A stretch of DNA of 64,000 bases from Bordetella genomosp. 12 (GCF_002261355.1 NZ_NEVU01000003.1:434001-498000); one strand, 5' to 3'; counted from the first letter of the stretch, positions 17,832 through 28,155 are shown. A program made the numbers and translations. Notes: a model not told the origin generated them from the letters alone.

Positions 17832-18758
17832 CTAGGCGCGCGGGTGATGAACGGCGTGCAGCGACTTCAAGCGCTCGCGCGCCACATGGGTGTAGATCTG
17901 GGTCGTGGAGATATCGGCGTGCCCCAGCAGCAATTGCACCACGCGCAGATCCGCGCCGTGGTTGAGCAAATGGGTGGCAAAGGCGTGCCGCAGGGTATGC
18001 GGTGACAGGGGAGCCTGGACATCGGCAAGCCGGGCGTACTTTTTGACCAATTGCCAGAAAGCCTGGCGCGACATGGCTTGCGCGCGGCTGGTGACAAAGA
18101 GCGCATCGGCCATGCGCGGGCCGGCCAGCTCCAGGCGTGCTTGGTCCAGATAGCGCTGCAACCAATGCGCGGCCTCGGCGCCCAGCGGCACCAGGCGGTC
18201 CTTGCCGCCCTTGCCCTGCACCACCCGCAACACGCCATCGCTCAGGCTGACATCCAGCGTCTTCAGGCCTACCAGCTCCGAGACCCGCAATCCGGTGGCA
18301 TACAGCGTCTCCAGCATGGCGCGGTCGCGCAGCCCCCGGGCAGTGTCCAGGTCAGGCGCGGCCAGCAAGGCTTCGACCTGGGCTTCGGACAAGGTTTTGG
18401 GCACGCGCAGCGGCTGCTTGGCCGCTTCCAGCGTCAGGCAGGGGTCGGCGGCGGCACGCTTCTCGCGCAACGCCCAGGCGTAGAAGCGGCGTAATGTCGC
18501 CAGCCTGCGGTTGGCCGTGGTGGGGCGGCTTTCTTCGTGCCGTTGCGCAAACCAGGCTTCGATGTCGGCGCTGCCGGCCGCGCATAGCTCGCCGCCGGTC
18601 GAAAGCCCCGAGGCGGGCGACTGCAGCCAGTGCGCAAACGCGCTCAGGTCGCGCCGGTAGGCGGCCAGGGTGTTGGCCGCCAGGCCGTCCTCGAGCCAGA
18701 TGGCATCGATGAAGGCGTCGATGTCGGGCTGAGAGACGAGTGCGGGCGATTCGGGCAT
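17832..18758 (-). CDS. xerD: site-specific tyrosine recombinase XerD
   Basis: A 308-residue recombinase that resolves chromosome dimers at dif with XerC. The N-terminal SAM-like core-binding domain (DAFIDAIWLEDGLAANTLAAYRRDLSAF) is followed by the catalytic domain: TGLRVSELVGL (first Arg), the lysine in GKGGKDRLVPL, SPHTLRHAFATHLL (His and second Arg), LLGHADISTTQIYTHV (His and the tyrosine nucleophile). The ATG at 18758 is preferred over an in-frame GTG at 18779. It reads toward ybaK. Confidence 0.94.
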   Translation of the reverse strand: MPESPALVSQPDIDAFIDAIWLEDGLAANTLAAYRRDLSAFAHWLQSPASGLSTGGELCAAGSADIEAWFAQRHEESRPTTANRRLATLRRFYAWALREKRAAADPCLTLEAAKQPLRVPKTLSEAQVEALLAAPDLDTARGLRDRAMLETLYATGLRVSELVGLKTLDVSLSDGVLRVVQGKGGKDRLVPLGAEAAHWLQRYLDQARLELAGPRMADALFVTSRAQAMSRQAFWQLVKKYARLADVQAPLSPHTLRHAFATHLLNHGADLRVVQLLLGHADISTTQIYTHVARERLKSLHAVHHPRA

Positions 18759-18785
18759 GGCGGACAAGGAAGGAGGCACTCCATT

Positions 18786-19697
18786 TTAGGGGTTGCGCAG
18801 CGCCTCGCGCGCGGCCGTGGCCTTGAGCCAGACCTCGAAAGCCTTGAGTGCGCCCGAACGCTCGCTGTGCTGCGGGTAGCCAAAGTAATAACCCTGGCTG
18901 ACCTGCAGCGCCTGCGGCGCGGGCATGACCAGGGTGCCGGCCTCCAGGGCCGGCTGGGCCAGAAAACGGGGCATCAGGCCCACACCCAAGCCTGCCTGCA
19001 CGGCGGCCATCACCATGGTGAACAGCTCGTAACGCGGCCCGCCGGCTGCCTGGGGACCATAGACCTGGCCGGTGGCGCCGTACCATTGCCGCCAGGCGTC
19101 GGGGCGCGACGCCAGGTGCAAGTGCGTCATGGCCGACAAGGCGCAAGCGCCCGGCTCGCGCGTCTGCTCGGCCAGGCCGGGCGCGCAGACGGTCACGAGT
19201 TCGCGCTCAGGAAACAGCAGCACGCCCTTGGTGCCGGGCCAGATGCCGTCGCCATGATAGAGGGCGCCGTCGAAGGGATGGTCCTTGAACTGGAACGGCA
19301 GCGTGCGCACCGACAGGCTGACGGATATGTCGGCATGCGCCTGCTGGAAATCCGCCAGCCGCGGGATCAGCCAGGTGGTGGCCAAGGTGGGGACGACGGC
19401 GATATGGATGCTGCGCCCCATTCCCGTGCGGCTGACCAGACCGAAGGTGTCCTTCTCGATCTGATCCAGATGGTGGCGGATGCGCCCGGCGTACTCCGCC
19501 CCCTGATCGGTCAGGACGATGCGCCGCCTGACGCGGGTGAACAGCTGCACCCCCAGGCGCGACTCCAGGCTGGCCACCTGGCGATACACCGCGCTGTGGG
19601 TCAGGGACAGCTCCTCGGCGGCGCGCGAAAAGCTGCCCAGACGCGCCGAGGCTTCGAAGGCCTGCAGCGCGCTCAGATTGGGGATGCCGTTTCTCAT
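18786..19697 (-). CDS. LysR-family transcriptional regulator (GcvA-like)
   Basis: A 303-residue regulator. The winged helix-turn-helix occupies residues 5-65 (LSALQAFEASARLGSFSRAAEELSLTHSAVYRQVASLESRLGVQLFTR), and the effector-binding domain follows (IHIAVVPTLATTWLIPRLADFQ, FDGALYHGDGIWPG). The subgroup with NLSALQAFEA and SAVYRQVASLE is GcvA/AmpR-like. It is divergent from the acetolactate-synthase-like gene, with an LTTR-type operator between them, so it probably controls that gene and gcdH. The effector is unknown. Confidence 0.92.
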   Translation of the reverse strand: MRNGIPNLSALQAFEASARLGSFSRAAEELSLTHSAVYRQVASLESRLGVQLFTRVRRRIVLTDQGAEYAGRIRHHLDQIEKDTFGLVSRTGMGRSIHIAVVPTLATTWLIPRLADFQQAHADISVSLSVRTLPFQFKDHPFDGALYHGDGIWPGTKGVLLFPERELVTVCAPGLAEQTREPGACALSAMTHLHLASRPDAWRQWYGATGQVYGPQAAGGPRYELFTMVMAAVQAGLGVGLMPRFLAQPALEAGTLVMPAPQALQVSQGYYFGYPQHSERSGALKAFEVWLKATAAREALRNP

Positions 19698-19841
19698 AAT
19701 CGATGATCCATACTGCGTGTCACTCCGGGCAGACCCGGCTAGGCGCGGCGCCCGCGGGCCGATAGGCTTACCCCGGCCCGCCGCAAGACGGACCCATGCT
19801 GCGATGCAGCACTGCGGTCAAGTGCCGGCAGCTCACTATCA

Positions 19842-19870
19842 TGTGCAATTTTATCAATTGCTTTGTGCAA
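19842..19870. promoter_or_regulatory. candidate LysR operator with repeated TGTGCAA
   Basis: TGTGCAA occurs at 19842-19848 and again at 19864-19870, spaced 22 bp (two helical turns). Overlapping this is the inverted repeat GCAATT-TTATC-AATTGC (19845-19861), an A/T-rich dyad like LysR-type boxes. A possible -35 TTGCTT (19858-19863) and -10 TATTCT (19882-19887), 18 bp apart, read toward the plus-strand gene. Confidence 0.55.
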
Positions 19871-19914
19871 GTCTGGAACATTATTCTGGCGCGATATTCC
19901 CGGTAAACCCATCT

Positions 19915-21630
19915 ATGAACACCCAATCCTCCGCGACCTCCTCCTCCTCCGGCAAAGGCCCCCGCATGGGCGGCCACATTCTGGTCGACCAGTTGGCCGC
20001 CCATGGCGTCAAGCATGTCTTCTGTGTGCCGGGCGAAAGCTACCTGGCCGTGCTCGACGGCCTGCATGACGCCAGCATCGAAGTCACCGTCTGCCGCCAG
20101 GAAGGCGGCGCGGCCATGATGGCCGACGCGCATGGCAAGCTGACCGGCGAGCCTGGCATCTGCATGGTCACCCGCGGCCCGGGCGCCTCCAATGCCCTGG
20201 CCGGCGTGCACATCGCCAAGCAGGATTCGACGCCGCTGATTCTGTTTGTCGGCCAGATCGAACGCGGCATGCGCGAGCGCGAAGCCTTCCAGGAGATGGA
20301 TTACCGCGCGGTCTTTGGCACGCAGGCCAAATGGGTCACCGAGATCGACCAGGTCGAACGCATTCCGGAACTGATTTCACGCGCCTTCCACGTCGCCACT
20401 TCGGGCCGCCCCGGGCCGGTCGTCATTGCCCTGCCCGAAGACATGCTGGTCGAAATGGCCGACGTGCCGGATGCGCCGCACTACGAAGTCATCGATGCCG
20501 CGCCCGCCACCGGTCAGATGCAAACCCTGGCGCAGATGCTGGCCAGCGCCCGCAAGCCGGTCGCCATCCTGGGCGGCACCCGCTGGGATGCCGAAGCCGT
20601 CGGGCGGTTTGCCGACTTTGCCGGCGCGCATGCGCTGCCGGTGGGGGTGTCCTTCCGCCGCCAGATGCTGTTTCCCGCCGATCATCCCTGCTATATCGGC
20701 GACGTGGGCCTGGGCATCAACCCGGCGCTGCTGGCTCGCGTGCGCGAAGCCGACCTCATCGTGCTGGTCGGTGGCCGCATGTCGGAAAACCCCAGCCAGG
20801 CGTACACCTTGCTCGACATCCCGGTGCCGCGCCAACAACTCGTGCACGTGCATCCGGACAGCGCCGAGCTGGCCCGCGTGTACCGCCCCAATCTGGCCAT
20901 CAATGTCTCGCCGGCCGCATTCTGCGCCGCGCTGAGCGAAATTCCCGCTCCGCAGACGACGCCGGTCTGGGCCGCGGACACCGAAGCCATGCGCCAGAAC
21001 TATCTGGCCTGGAGCGACCCCAGTAAAGTCAAAACGCCGGGCAAGCTGCAGATGGGCGAAGTCATGAGCTATCTGGAAGACAAGCTGCCGGCCGACGCCA
21101 TCATGACCAACGGCGCCGGCAATTACGCCACCTGGCTGCATCGTTTCCATCGGCATACCCGCTATGCGACCCAGTTGGCCCCGACCTCGGGCTCCATGGG
21201 CTATGGCCTGCCCGCGGCGGTCGGCGCCAAGCGTGTGTGGCCGGAAAAAACCGTGATCTGCTTTGCCGGCGACGGCTGCTTTCTCATGCACGGCCAGGAA
21301 TTCGCCACGGCGGTGCAATACGATCTGCCCATCATCGTCGTGCTGGTGGACAACGGCATGTACGGCACCATCCGCATGCACCAGGAAAAACACTATCCGG
21401 GCCGCGTGTCGGCCACGCAACTGAAGAACCCCGATTTCGCCGACTATGCCCGCGCCTTTGGCGGACATGGCGAACGCGTGGAGACGAGCGCCGAATTCGG
21501 CCCCGCCTTCGAACGCGCGCTGGCCAGCGGCAAGCCCGCCATCCTGCACTGCCTGATCGACCCCGAGACCATCTCGCCGTCGACCACCCTTGAGAAGATT
21601 CGCGCCGCCGCGTTGCAGGCCCAAGCCTGA
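19915..21630 (+). CDS. acetolactate-synthase-like ThDP-dependent enzyme
   Basis: A 571-residue cytoplasmic enzyme of the IlvB/POX family. The N-terminal Pyr domain shows FCVPGESYLAVLDGLHD and the activating glutamate in CRQEGGAAMMADAHGKLTG. The middle domain is present (PVAILGGTRWDAEAVGRF). The C-terminal PP domain has CFAGDGCFLMHGQEFATAVQYDLPIIVVLVDNGMYG, the GDG...N ThDP motif. The open frame extends upstream to 19519 through the LysR gene; the ATG at 19915 (MNTQSS) gives a normal length. Followed 54 bp later by gcdH. It is not clearly the biosynthetic synthase: no small-subunit gene is present. The substrate is unknown, and an oxo-acid decarboxylase or carboligase is likely. Confidence 0.88.
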   Translation: MNTQSSATSSSSGKGPRMGGHILVDQLAAHGVKHVFCVPGESYLAVLDGLHDASIEVTVCRQEGGAAMMADAHGKLTGEPGICMVTRGPGASNALAGVHIAKQDSTPLILFVGQIERGMREREAFQEMDYRAVFGTQAKWVTEIDQVERIPELISRAFHVATSGRPGPVVIALPEDMLVEMADVPDAPHYEVIDAAPATGQMQTLAQMLASARKPVAILGGTRWDAEAVGRFADFAGAHALPVGVSFRRQMLFPADHPCYIGDVGLGINPALLARVREADLIVLVGGRMSENPSQAYTLLDIPVPRQQLVHVHPDSAELARVYRPNLAINVSPAAFCAALSEIPAPQTTPVWAADTEAMRQNYLAWSDPSKVKTPGKLQMGEVMSYLEDKLPADAIMTNGAGNYATWLHRFHRHTRYATQLAPTSGSMGYGLPAAVGAKRVWPEKTVICFAGDGCFLMHGQEFATAVQYDLPIIVVLVDNGMYGTIRMHQEKHYPGRVSATQLKNPDFADYARAFGGHGERVETSAEFGPAFERALASGKPAILHCLIDPETISPSTTLEKIRAAALQAQA

Positions 21631-21684
21631 GCGCGCCCGCCGATTTATATTTAAACTTAAAGCATCCATACACTGGAGTACCGC

Positions 21685-22878
<1,194 letters not shown>

Positions 22879-22904
22879 GCCTGTCCGCCGCGGGCAAGTC
22901 CGCC

Positions 22905-22934
22905 AACCCCAGGCCTGCGCGCCTGGGGTTTTTT
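22905..22934 (+). terminator. intrinsic terminator after gcdH
   Basis: Perfect 10-bp stem AACCCCAGGC/GCCTGGGGTT with a CTGCGC loop and a run of T residues. Confidence 0.93.
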
Positions 22935-23066
22935 CTTGGCCGGCCGCCCTTGCTTCGGCGCGGGCGAAGCCCGTCTTTCCGCATTACTAATAGCCCAAGC
23001 CGCTGTCTCTGTTTAGGGTAGAGCCTGGTCCCGCAGAGGACCTGACTCACAATAATCGGAGACACC

Positions 23067-24062
23067 ATGCAGACTTTCCGCCGTCTGGCCGCAATTGCGG
23101 CCGGCACGCTCGTGGCCGGGCTGAGCCTGGCCACAGCCACCGCCCAGGCCGCCGAGGCCGACTGGCCGCAACGCCCCGTCACCCTGTACCTCGGGTTTCC
23201 ACCCGGCACGTCCACCGACATGGTGGCCCGCCTGCTGGGCGAACAGTTCAGCAAACGGTGGGGTCAGCCTGTCATCGTGGAGAACAAGCCGGGCGTGGGC
23301 GGCAGTCTGGGCGCGGCCACCGCCGCGCGCACGCCGCCCGACGGCTACACCCTGCTGCTCAGCGCCTCCGGCCCGATGAGCATCAATCCCCATGTCTACA
23401 AGAATGTGGGCTACGACAGCGCCACCAGCTTCGCGCCCATCACCCAGACGACCTGGCTGCCTTATGCGCTGGTCGTGCGGCCGGACTTCCCGGCCAAGAA
23501 CCTGCAGGACCTCATTGCGCTGGCGCGCAGCCAACCCGGCAAGCTCACCTTCGCGAGCACCGGCGTGGGCACCAACAGCCATCTCATCATGGCGATCCTG
23601 CAGGCCAAGACCGGCATGAAGCTGACCCACGTGCCCTACAAAGGCAGCTCGCAGAGCCAGGCCGATGTGCTGGGGGGCAATGTAGACATGACCTTCGATA
23701 CGCTGGCCTCGGAACTGCCCATGATCCAGAACAAGCGCCTTTTGCCGCTGGCGGTCAGCAAAGGCCAACGCACCGATCTGGCGCCCGACGTGCCCACGGT
23801 CGCCGAGCAGGGCTTTCCGAATTTCGAAGTGGGCGCCTGGCTGGGGCTGTTCGCGCCGGCCGGCACGCCGGACGCCGTGGTGCGCAAGGTTTTCGACACG
23901 ACGCAGCAAGTCATGGCCGACCCGGCTGTCCGGCAGAAAATGATCACCCTGGGCTCGGAGGTGCGGCTGAGCCAGAGCCCGGAGGCCTTCGCCGCAATGA
24001 TGCGCGATGACTATGCCATGTGGGGCAAGGTCGTCGAAGAAACTGGAGCGAAATCCCAATGA
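23067..24062 (+). CDS. Bug-family (tripartite tricarboxylate transporter) periplasmic binding protein
   Basis: A 331-residue secreted solute-binding protein. The signal peptide (residues 1-29, cut near AQA-AEA) is followed by the Bug hallmarks: WPQRPVTLYLGFPPGTSTDMVARLL, VIVENKPGVGGSLGAATAARTPPDGYTLLL, INPHVYKNVGYD and HVPYKGSSQSQADVLGGNVDMTFD. Bug proteins capture carboxylates for TctAB-type transporters or act in sensing; many are not linked to transporter genes, and this one is not. Its stop overlaps the next start as ATGA, so expression is coupled to the aldolase. The ligand may be that enzyme's substrate. Confidence 0.93.
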   Translation: MQTFRRLAAIAAGTLVAGLSLATATAQAAEADWPQRPVTLYLGFPPGTSTDMVARLLGEQFSKRWGQPVIVENKPGVGGSLGAATAARTPPDGYTLLLSASGPMSINPHVYKNVGYDSATSFAPITQTTWLPYALVVRPDFPAKNLQDLIALARSQPGKLTFASTGVGTNSHLIMAILQAKTGMKLTHVPYKGSSQSQADVLGGNVDMTFDTLASELPMIQNKRLLPLAVSKGQRTDLAPDVPTVAEQGFPNFEVGAWLGLFAPAGTPDAVVRKVFDTTQQVMADPAVRQKMITLGSEVRLSQSPEAFAAMMRDDYAMWGKVVEETGAKSQ

Positions 24063-24835
24063 AGCAGATGGACCCCTCCACGGCCGAACGCGCGCCCGGA
24101 ATCTCGGACAGCGAATGGAAGACCCGCGTGGATCTGGCCGCGTGCTACCGCCTGATTGCCCTGTTCGGCATGAGCGATCTGATCTACAACCACATCACGG
24201 CGCGCATTCCCGGCACCGAGAATGAATTGCTGATCAACCCGTATGGCCTGATGTATGAGGAGATCACGGCCTCGAGCCTGGTGCGCATCGACATCGACGG
24301 CAACGTGTTGCACAACCCCGACCCCGAGCTGGGTATCAACCAGGCCGGCTACGTCATCCACAGCGCCGTGCATGGCGCACGCCACGACGTGGCCTGCGTC
24401 ATTCATACGCACACCCGCGCCGGCATGGCTGTCTCGGCCATGCAATGCGGCCTGCTGCCGCTGACACAGACGTCGATGCGTTTTGCCGATATCGCTTACC
24501 ACGACTATGAAAGCGTGGCGATCGACCTGGACGAGCGCGCCCGGCTGGTGGCGGATCTGGGTCAGAAGGAGGCGATGATTCTGCGCAACCACGGCTTGCT
24601 GGTGGCCGGCGCGTCCATCGCCCAGGCCTTCAACAGCATGTATTGGCTGGAGATGGCCTGCAAGGCGCAGGTCGACGCCATGCACAGCGGCGTGGCCTTG
24701 CACACCCCTTCGCAAGCCGTGGTCGACCGCACCTGCCATCTGTACAAACCGACCACCCGCAGGCCGTTCGGCGAGATGGAGTGGCCCGCCATGCTGCGCC
24801 TGCTGGAGCGCCGCGACCCGGGCTTTCGCCATTGA
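24059..24835 (+). CDS. class II aldolase/adducin family protein
   Basis: A 258-residue protein with the class II aldolase fold. Zinc-ligand histidines are in VIHTHTRAGMAVSAMQ, the phosphate/substrate loop is NHITARIPGTENELLINPYGLMYEEITASSLV, and ILRNHGLLVAGASIAQAF carries the third histidine. The ATG at 24059 overlaps the Bug-protein stop (ATGA), with GGAG about 12 bp before it. An upstream in-frame start at 24020 lies inside the Bug gene and is less likely. This subgroup often appears in catabolic clusters; the substrate is unknown. Confidence 0.9.
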   Translation: MKQMDPSTAERAPGISDSEWKTRVDLAACYRLIALFGMSDLIYNHITARIPGTENELLINPYGLMYEEITASSLVRIDIDGNVLHNPDPELGINQAGYVIHSAVHGARHDVACVIHTHTRAGMAVSAMQCGLLPLTQTSMRFADIAYHDYESVAIDLDERARLVADLGQKEAMILRNHGLLVAGASIAQAFNSMYWLEMACKAQVDAMHSGVALHTPSQAVVDRTCHLYKPTTRRPFGEMEWPAMLRLLERRDPGFRH

Positions 24836-24853
24836 TGGCCGGCGCGGGCCGGC

Positions 24854-25297
24854 TCAGGCCTGCCCGCTCAGATCGAACAGGCTGGTGGCCTCGAGCTCCA
24901 GCACGACCTCGTCGTGCTGGTTGTAGATGAACCAGGTCCAGTTGATGATGCCGAGATCCTCGCGCGACGCCGAGGTGCGCGCCGCCTGCACGCGCGCGTG
25001 CAGCGTGAGCGTATCGCCCGGGCGAACCGGCACACGCCAACGTACCTCGCCCAGGCCCGGCGAGCCGAAGGACTCGGAATCGTGCAGCACCGTGTCCACG
25101 GCCATGCGCATGGCCAGCGCGCAAGTATGCCAGCCGCTGGCGATCAGGCCGCCCCAGCGGCCCTCCTGAGCGCGCTGCTCATCGACGTGAAACCATTGCG
25201 GGTCATACTTGCTCGCGAACTCGAGCACCTCTTCACGCGAGACCTTGACCGGCCCGCCCTTGATCACCATCCCCTGGCGCAGTTCGGCAAACTTCAT
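24854..25297 (-). CDS. MaoC-family dehydratase
   Basis: A 147-residue hot-dog-fold protein. The hydratase segment FASKYDPQWFHVDEQRAQEGRWGGLIASGWHT contains the D...H active-site pair typical of MaoC (R)-specific enoyl-CoA hydratases, and VRWRVPVRPGDTLTLHARV is the usual second strand block. It is convergent with the aldolase gene (18 bp apart), and the ThDP enzyme gene upstream on the same strand starts at 26943. It may hydrate an unsaturated CoA ester in the same catabolic block. Assignment to family is firm; the substrate is not known. Confidence 0.9.
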   Translation of the reverse strand: MKFAELRQGMVIKGGPVKVSREEVLEFASKYDPQWFHVDEQRAQEGRWGGLIASGWHTCALAMRMAVDTVLHDSESFGSPGLGEVRWRVPVRPGDTLTLHARVQAARTSASREDLGIINWTWFIYNQHDEVVLELEATSLFDLSGQA

Positions 25298-25383
25298 GGC
25301 TTGTCCTGTAGAAAGCAGGCCCTGGTGCGGGCCTGCCCTAAAGCATATCGCGCCCGGGCCGGCGCGCGCGAGCCCGGCCGCGC

Positions 25384-26943
25384 TCAGATCTGCGCTTCGA
25401 TGACGAAGGGGCCGTTGTGCTTGAGGCCGGCCAGCAGCGCCTGCGTGAACGCTTCGATGCTATCGACCCGCACGGCCTCCACCCCCATGCCGCGCGCCAG
25501 GCTGACCCAGTCCAGGCTGGGATCGACCAGATCCAGCATGCGCTGCGCATTGCGGCCCGGCTCCTGCACGCCCACATTGCGCATTTCGCCATGCAGCGTC
25601 TGGTAGCTGTTGTTGGCGTAGATGATGGTCAGGCAATTCAGGCGTTCGCGCGCCTGCGTCCACAAGGCCTGCACGGTGTACATGCCGCTGCCATCGGCCT
25701 GCATGGTGATCACCTTGCGGTCCGGGCAGGCGATGGCGGCGCCCGCCGCCATGGGCAGGCCGATGCCAATCGCGCCGCCGGTCAATTGCAGCCAATCGTG
25801 CGGCGCGGCATTGACGTTGTGCAAACCGATCTCGCGGCCCTGGGTGATGGACTCGTCGACGACGATGGCCTGCTCGGGCAGATGACGCATGGTGATCAGG
25901 TTGATCGCCGCGCTGGTGAGCTTGCCCGAGGTGGGCAACGGCTCGCGCCAGCCCGGGGCAGCCAATTGCGGCGCATCGGCCTTGATGCCCAGTTCCTCGG
26001 CCAGCCACTCCAGCGCTTGCGCCAGATCCTGCTCCTGCGTGGCCAGCGTCACGGCCTCGCAGCCCTGCGGCGCGAGCAGACTCGGTTTGCCGGGATAGGC
26101 GAAGAAGGCCACCGGCGCGCGCGCGCCCACCAGCACCAGATGGCGCACATCGGCCAGGAAGGCCAGCGCCATATCCACCGGATAGGGAAGGCGGTCGACC
26201 GGCACGCGGGTGACGCCGCGTTCGATACGGCGGTTGGAGGTCTCGCTGGCCAGACGCACGCCGGTCGCCTGGGCGATGCGGCCGGCCGCGGCCAGCGCGC
26301 GCCCGCGCAACGCCGTGCCGCCCAGCATCAGCATGGTGTGCTCGCCAGAACGGATGGCCGCGGCGGCGGCGCGAATCGCGGCGCCGTCGGGACGCGCCGG
26401 CGGCTCGATGCCGACGGGCACGGGCGCGGGCGTCTGCGCGGGCAGATCGGTCCAGGCGGCATCGGCCGGCAGAAACAGCGTGGCGACATTGCCGGGCGCC
26501 TGGCGTGCCACGCGGATGGCCTCGCTGGTGCGCGCGGCCACGGCGGCCGCGTTTTCGATGCGCCCGACCCAATGCGACATCGGCTTGGCCACGGCTTCGC
26601 CATCGCTGGTCAGCGGTGCATCGTATTGCACGTGATAGGTCGCGTGATCGCCCACCACGTTGACCATGGGCGTGCGGGCACGGCGGGCATTGTGCAGATT
26701 GGCCAGGCCGTTGCCCAGGCCCGGGCCCAGGTGCAGCAAGGTCGCCGCCGGCTTGTCCGCCATGCGGGCATAACCGTCCGCGGCGCCCGTGACCACGCCC
26801 TCGAACAACCCCAGCACACAACGCATGCGAGGCTTGCGGTCCAGCGCGGCCACAAAATGCATTTCCGAGGTGCCGGGGTTGGCAAAACAGACATCGATGT
26901 CGTTGGCAAGCAGGGTATCGCAGAGGCTGTCGGCGCCGTTCAT
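25384..26943 (-). CDS. acetolactate-synthase-like/benzoylformate-decarboxylase-like ThDP enzyme
   Basis: A 519-residue ThDP enzyme, second of its kind in 6 kb. The N-terminus MNGADSLCDTLLANDIDVCFANPGTSEMHF leads to LFEGVVTGAADGYARM with the catalytic glutamate. The C-terminal ThDP motif is ADGSGMYTVQALWTQARERLNCLTIIYANNSYQ, with ADG in place of the usual GDG. Lack of an anchoring second half and the overall style resemble the 'possible carboligase or decarboxylase' branch of COG0028. The start at 26943 is preferred to 27042 because the extra 33 residues have no family likeness. 86 bp separate it from the MaoC gene. Confidence 0.87.
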   Translation of the reverse strand: MNGADSLCDTLLANDIDVCFANPGTSEMHFVAALDRKPRMRCVLGLFEGVVTGAADGYARMADKPAATLLHLGPGLGNGLANLHNARRARTPMVNVVGDHATYHVQYDAPLTSDGEAVAKPMSHWVGRIENAAAVAARTSEAIRVARQAPGNVATLFLPADAAWTDLPAQTPAPVPVGIEPPARPDGAAIRAAAAAIRSGEHTMLMLGGTALRGRALAAAGRIAQATGVRLASETSNRRIERGVTRVPVDRLPYPVDMALAFLADVRHLVLVGARAPVAFFAYPGKPSLLAPQGCEAVTLATQEQDLAQALEWLAEELGIKADAPQLAAPGWREPLPTSGKLTSAAINLITMRHLPEQAIVVDESITQGREIGLHNVNAAPHDWLQLTGGAIGIGLPMAAGAAIACPDRKVITMQADGSGMYTVQALWTQARERLNCLTIIYANNSYQTLHGEMRNVGVQEPGRNAQRMLDLVDPSLDWVSLARGMGVEAVRVDSIEAFTQALLAGLKHNGPFVIEAQI

Positions 26944-27124
26944 GGTGTCTTTATCTGAGGAGGAAAAGATGGGCGGGCCAATCGGCTGTCCGCCCTTGCG
27001 CTGGACATGATAGGGACAGCCGGCGGGTGCGCCTAGGTCCATTTCAAAACCGCGTCATGGAACCACTCGGCCTGGCGGCCGCAAACCTAGGGTAGACCCG
27101 CATGAAGCCGGACAATTCGGGCTG

Positions 27125-28051
27125 TCAGTCGGACTGCGCCCAGCAACTGGGCGGCACTCCCTTGGCCTGACGAAACATCTTGCTGAAATGGCTCAGGCTG
27201 GAAAAGCCAATGGCCAGCGCCGTGTCGGTAACGCTGTGCCCGCTGGCCAGCATGGCGGCGGCGGCGTCCAGCCTGACCTGCAATAGATAGGCGTGCACCG
27301 AACGGCCCGCCACTGAACGGAAACCGGCCTTGAGGCGTTTTTCGCTCATGCCTACGGCCTGCGCCAGCCGCCGCACGCTCCAGTCTTCTTCGTAACGCGC
27401 CTCGATGAGATGGCGCGCGCGCGCCAGCAGGCGGCGCTCGCGCGGGTCGTCGGGCAGGTTGCCCACGCGATTGACCATGTCCAGCACCACGGCCAGCGCT
27501 TCCAGACCCTTGGCGCGCAGATACAGCCGCCGCGTCTGGGGATCGGCGTAAGGGCAGTCCACGACATCGGCGGCCAGCCGCAGCAATTGGGCCGGCGCGC
27601 GGAACCCGGCCATCAACGAGCCGCCGGCACTGCAGTCCTGCAGAAAATCGCCTTGCAGGGCCGCCAGCGGCCGTCCGCCGGCGCGCAGCAGTCCGGCCGG
27701 CGTGTAACGGATATCGATCAAGCGCACCCGCTGTCCGCCGGGCATGCGGAATCGCCCGCGCACCCATTGGTCACCCGTCTGTATGACCGCCATGCCCGGC
27801 CCCGCGTGCAGGGGTGGCCCGCCGTCGATGCTCATGTGGGCCTCGCCATCGAGAAAGACGGCGATGCACAGCATGGGCGGGCCCTCGGCCTGCACATCCA
27901 GCGACTGGGCCGGCATGCCGTGCCAGGCGGTGATGGTCAGTTCGTCATCCAGGCCGTCGATGCGCGACATGCTGGCCCAGTCGGTGGGCAGTCTGACATC
28001 GGGCAGCAGGGGATGCGCTTCATGAAAAGGCGCCGGGACGGATAAGGACAT
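27125..28051 (-). CDS. AraC-family regulator of the siderophore locus (PchR-like)
   Basis: A 308-residue regulator. The N-terminal sensor part includes MLCIAVFLDGEAHMSIDGGPPLHAGPGM. The C-terminal 100 residues form the double helix-turn-helix: SVRRLAQAVGMSEKRLKAGFRSVAGRSVHAYLLQVRLDAAAAMLASGHSVTDTALAIGFSSLSHFSKMFRQ. PchR/AlcR-type regulators sense an iron-loaded siderophore and activate the adjacent receptor. It is divergent from the TonB receptor with a Fur box between. The ATG at 28051 is chosen because the longer start at 28114 would lie in the Fur box. Confidence 0.9.
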   Translation of the reverse strand: MSLSVPAPFHEAHPLLPDVRLPTDWASMSRIDGLDDELTITAWHGMPAQSLDVQAEGPPMLCIAVFLDGEAHMSIDGGPPLHAGPGMAVIQTGDQWVRGRFRMPGGQRVRLIDIRYTPAGLLRAGGRPLAALQGDFLQDCSAGGSLMAGFRAPAQLLRLAADVVDCPYADPQTRRLYLRAKGLEALAVVLDMVNRVGNLPDDPRERRLLARARHLIEARYEEDWSVRRLAQAVGMSEKRLKAGFRSVAGRSVHAYLLQVRLDAAAAMLASGHSVTDTALAIGFSSLSHFSKMFRQAKGVPPSCWAQSD

Positions 28052-28108
28052 GGTGACCCCGAAAACGACAACCACGGCCCCGAAAGTGTTAGCGGCAGCC
28101 GCGACGAA

Positions 28109-28123
28109 TGACAATAATTCTCA
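28109..28123. promoter_or_regulatory. Fur box between the AraC regulator and the TonB receptor
   Basis: On the minus strand TGAGAATTATTGTCA, against the 7-1-7 core TGATAATNATTATCA, has only two mismatches. It lies 33-47 bp before the receptor ATG. It would allow iron repression of the receptor operon and probably of the regulator. Confidence 0.8.
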
Positions 28124-28155
28124 TTAATCATTCTAACGAATAATACGAGGCCCTC

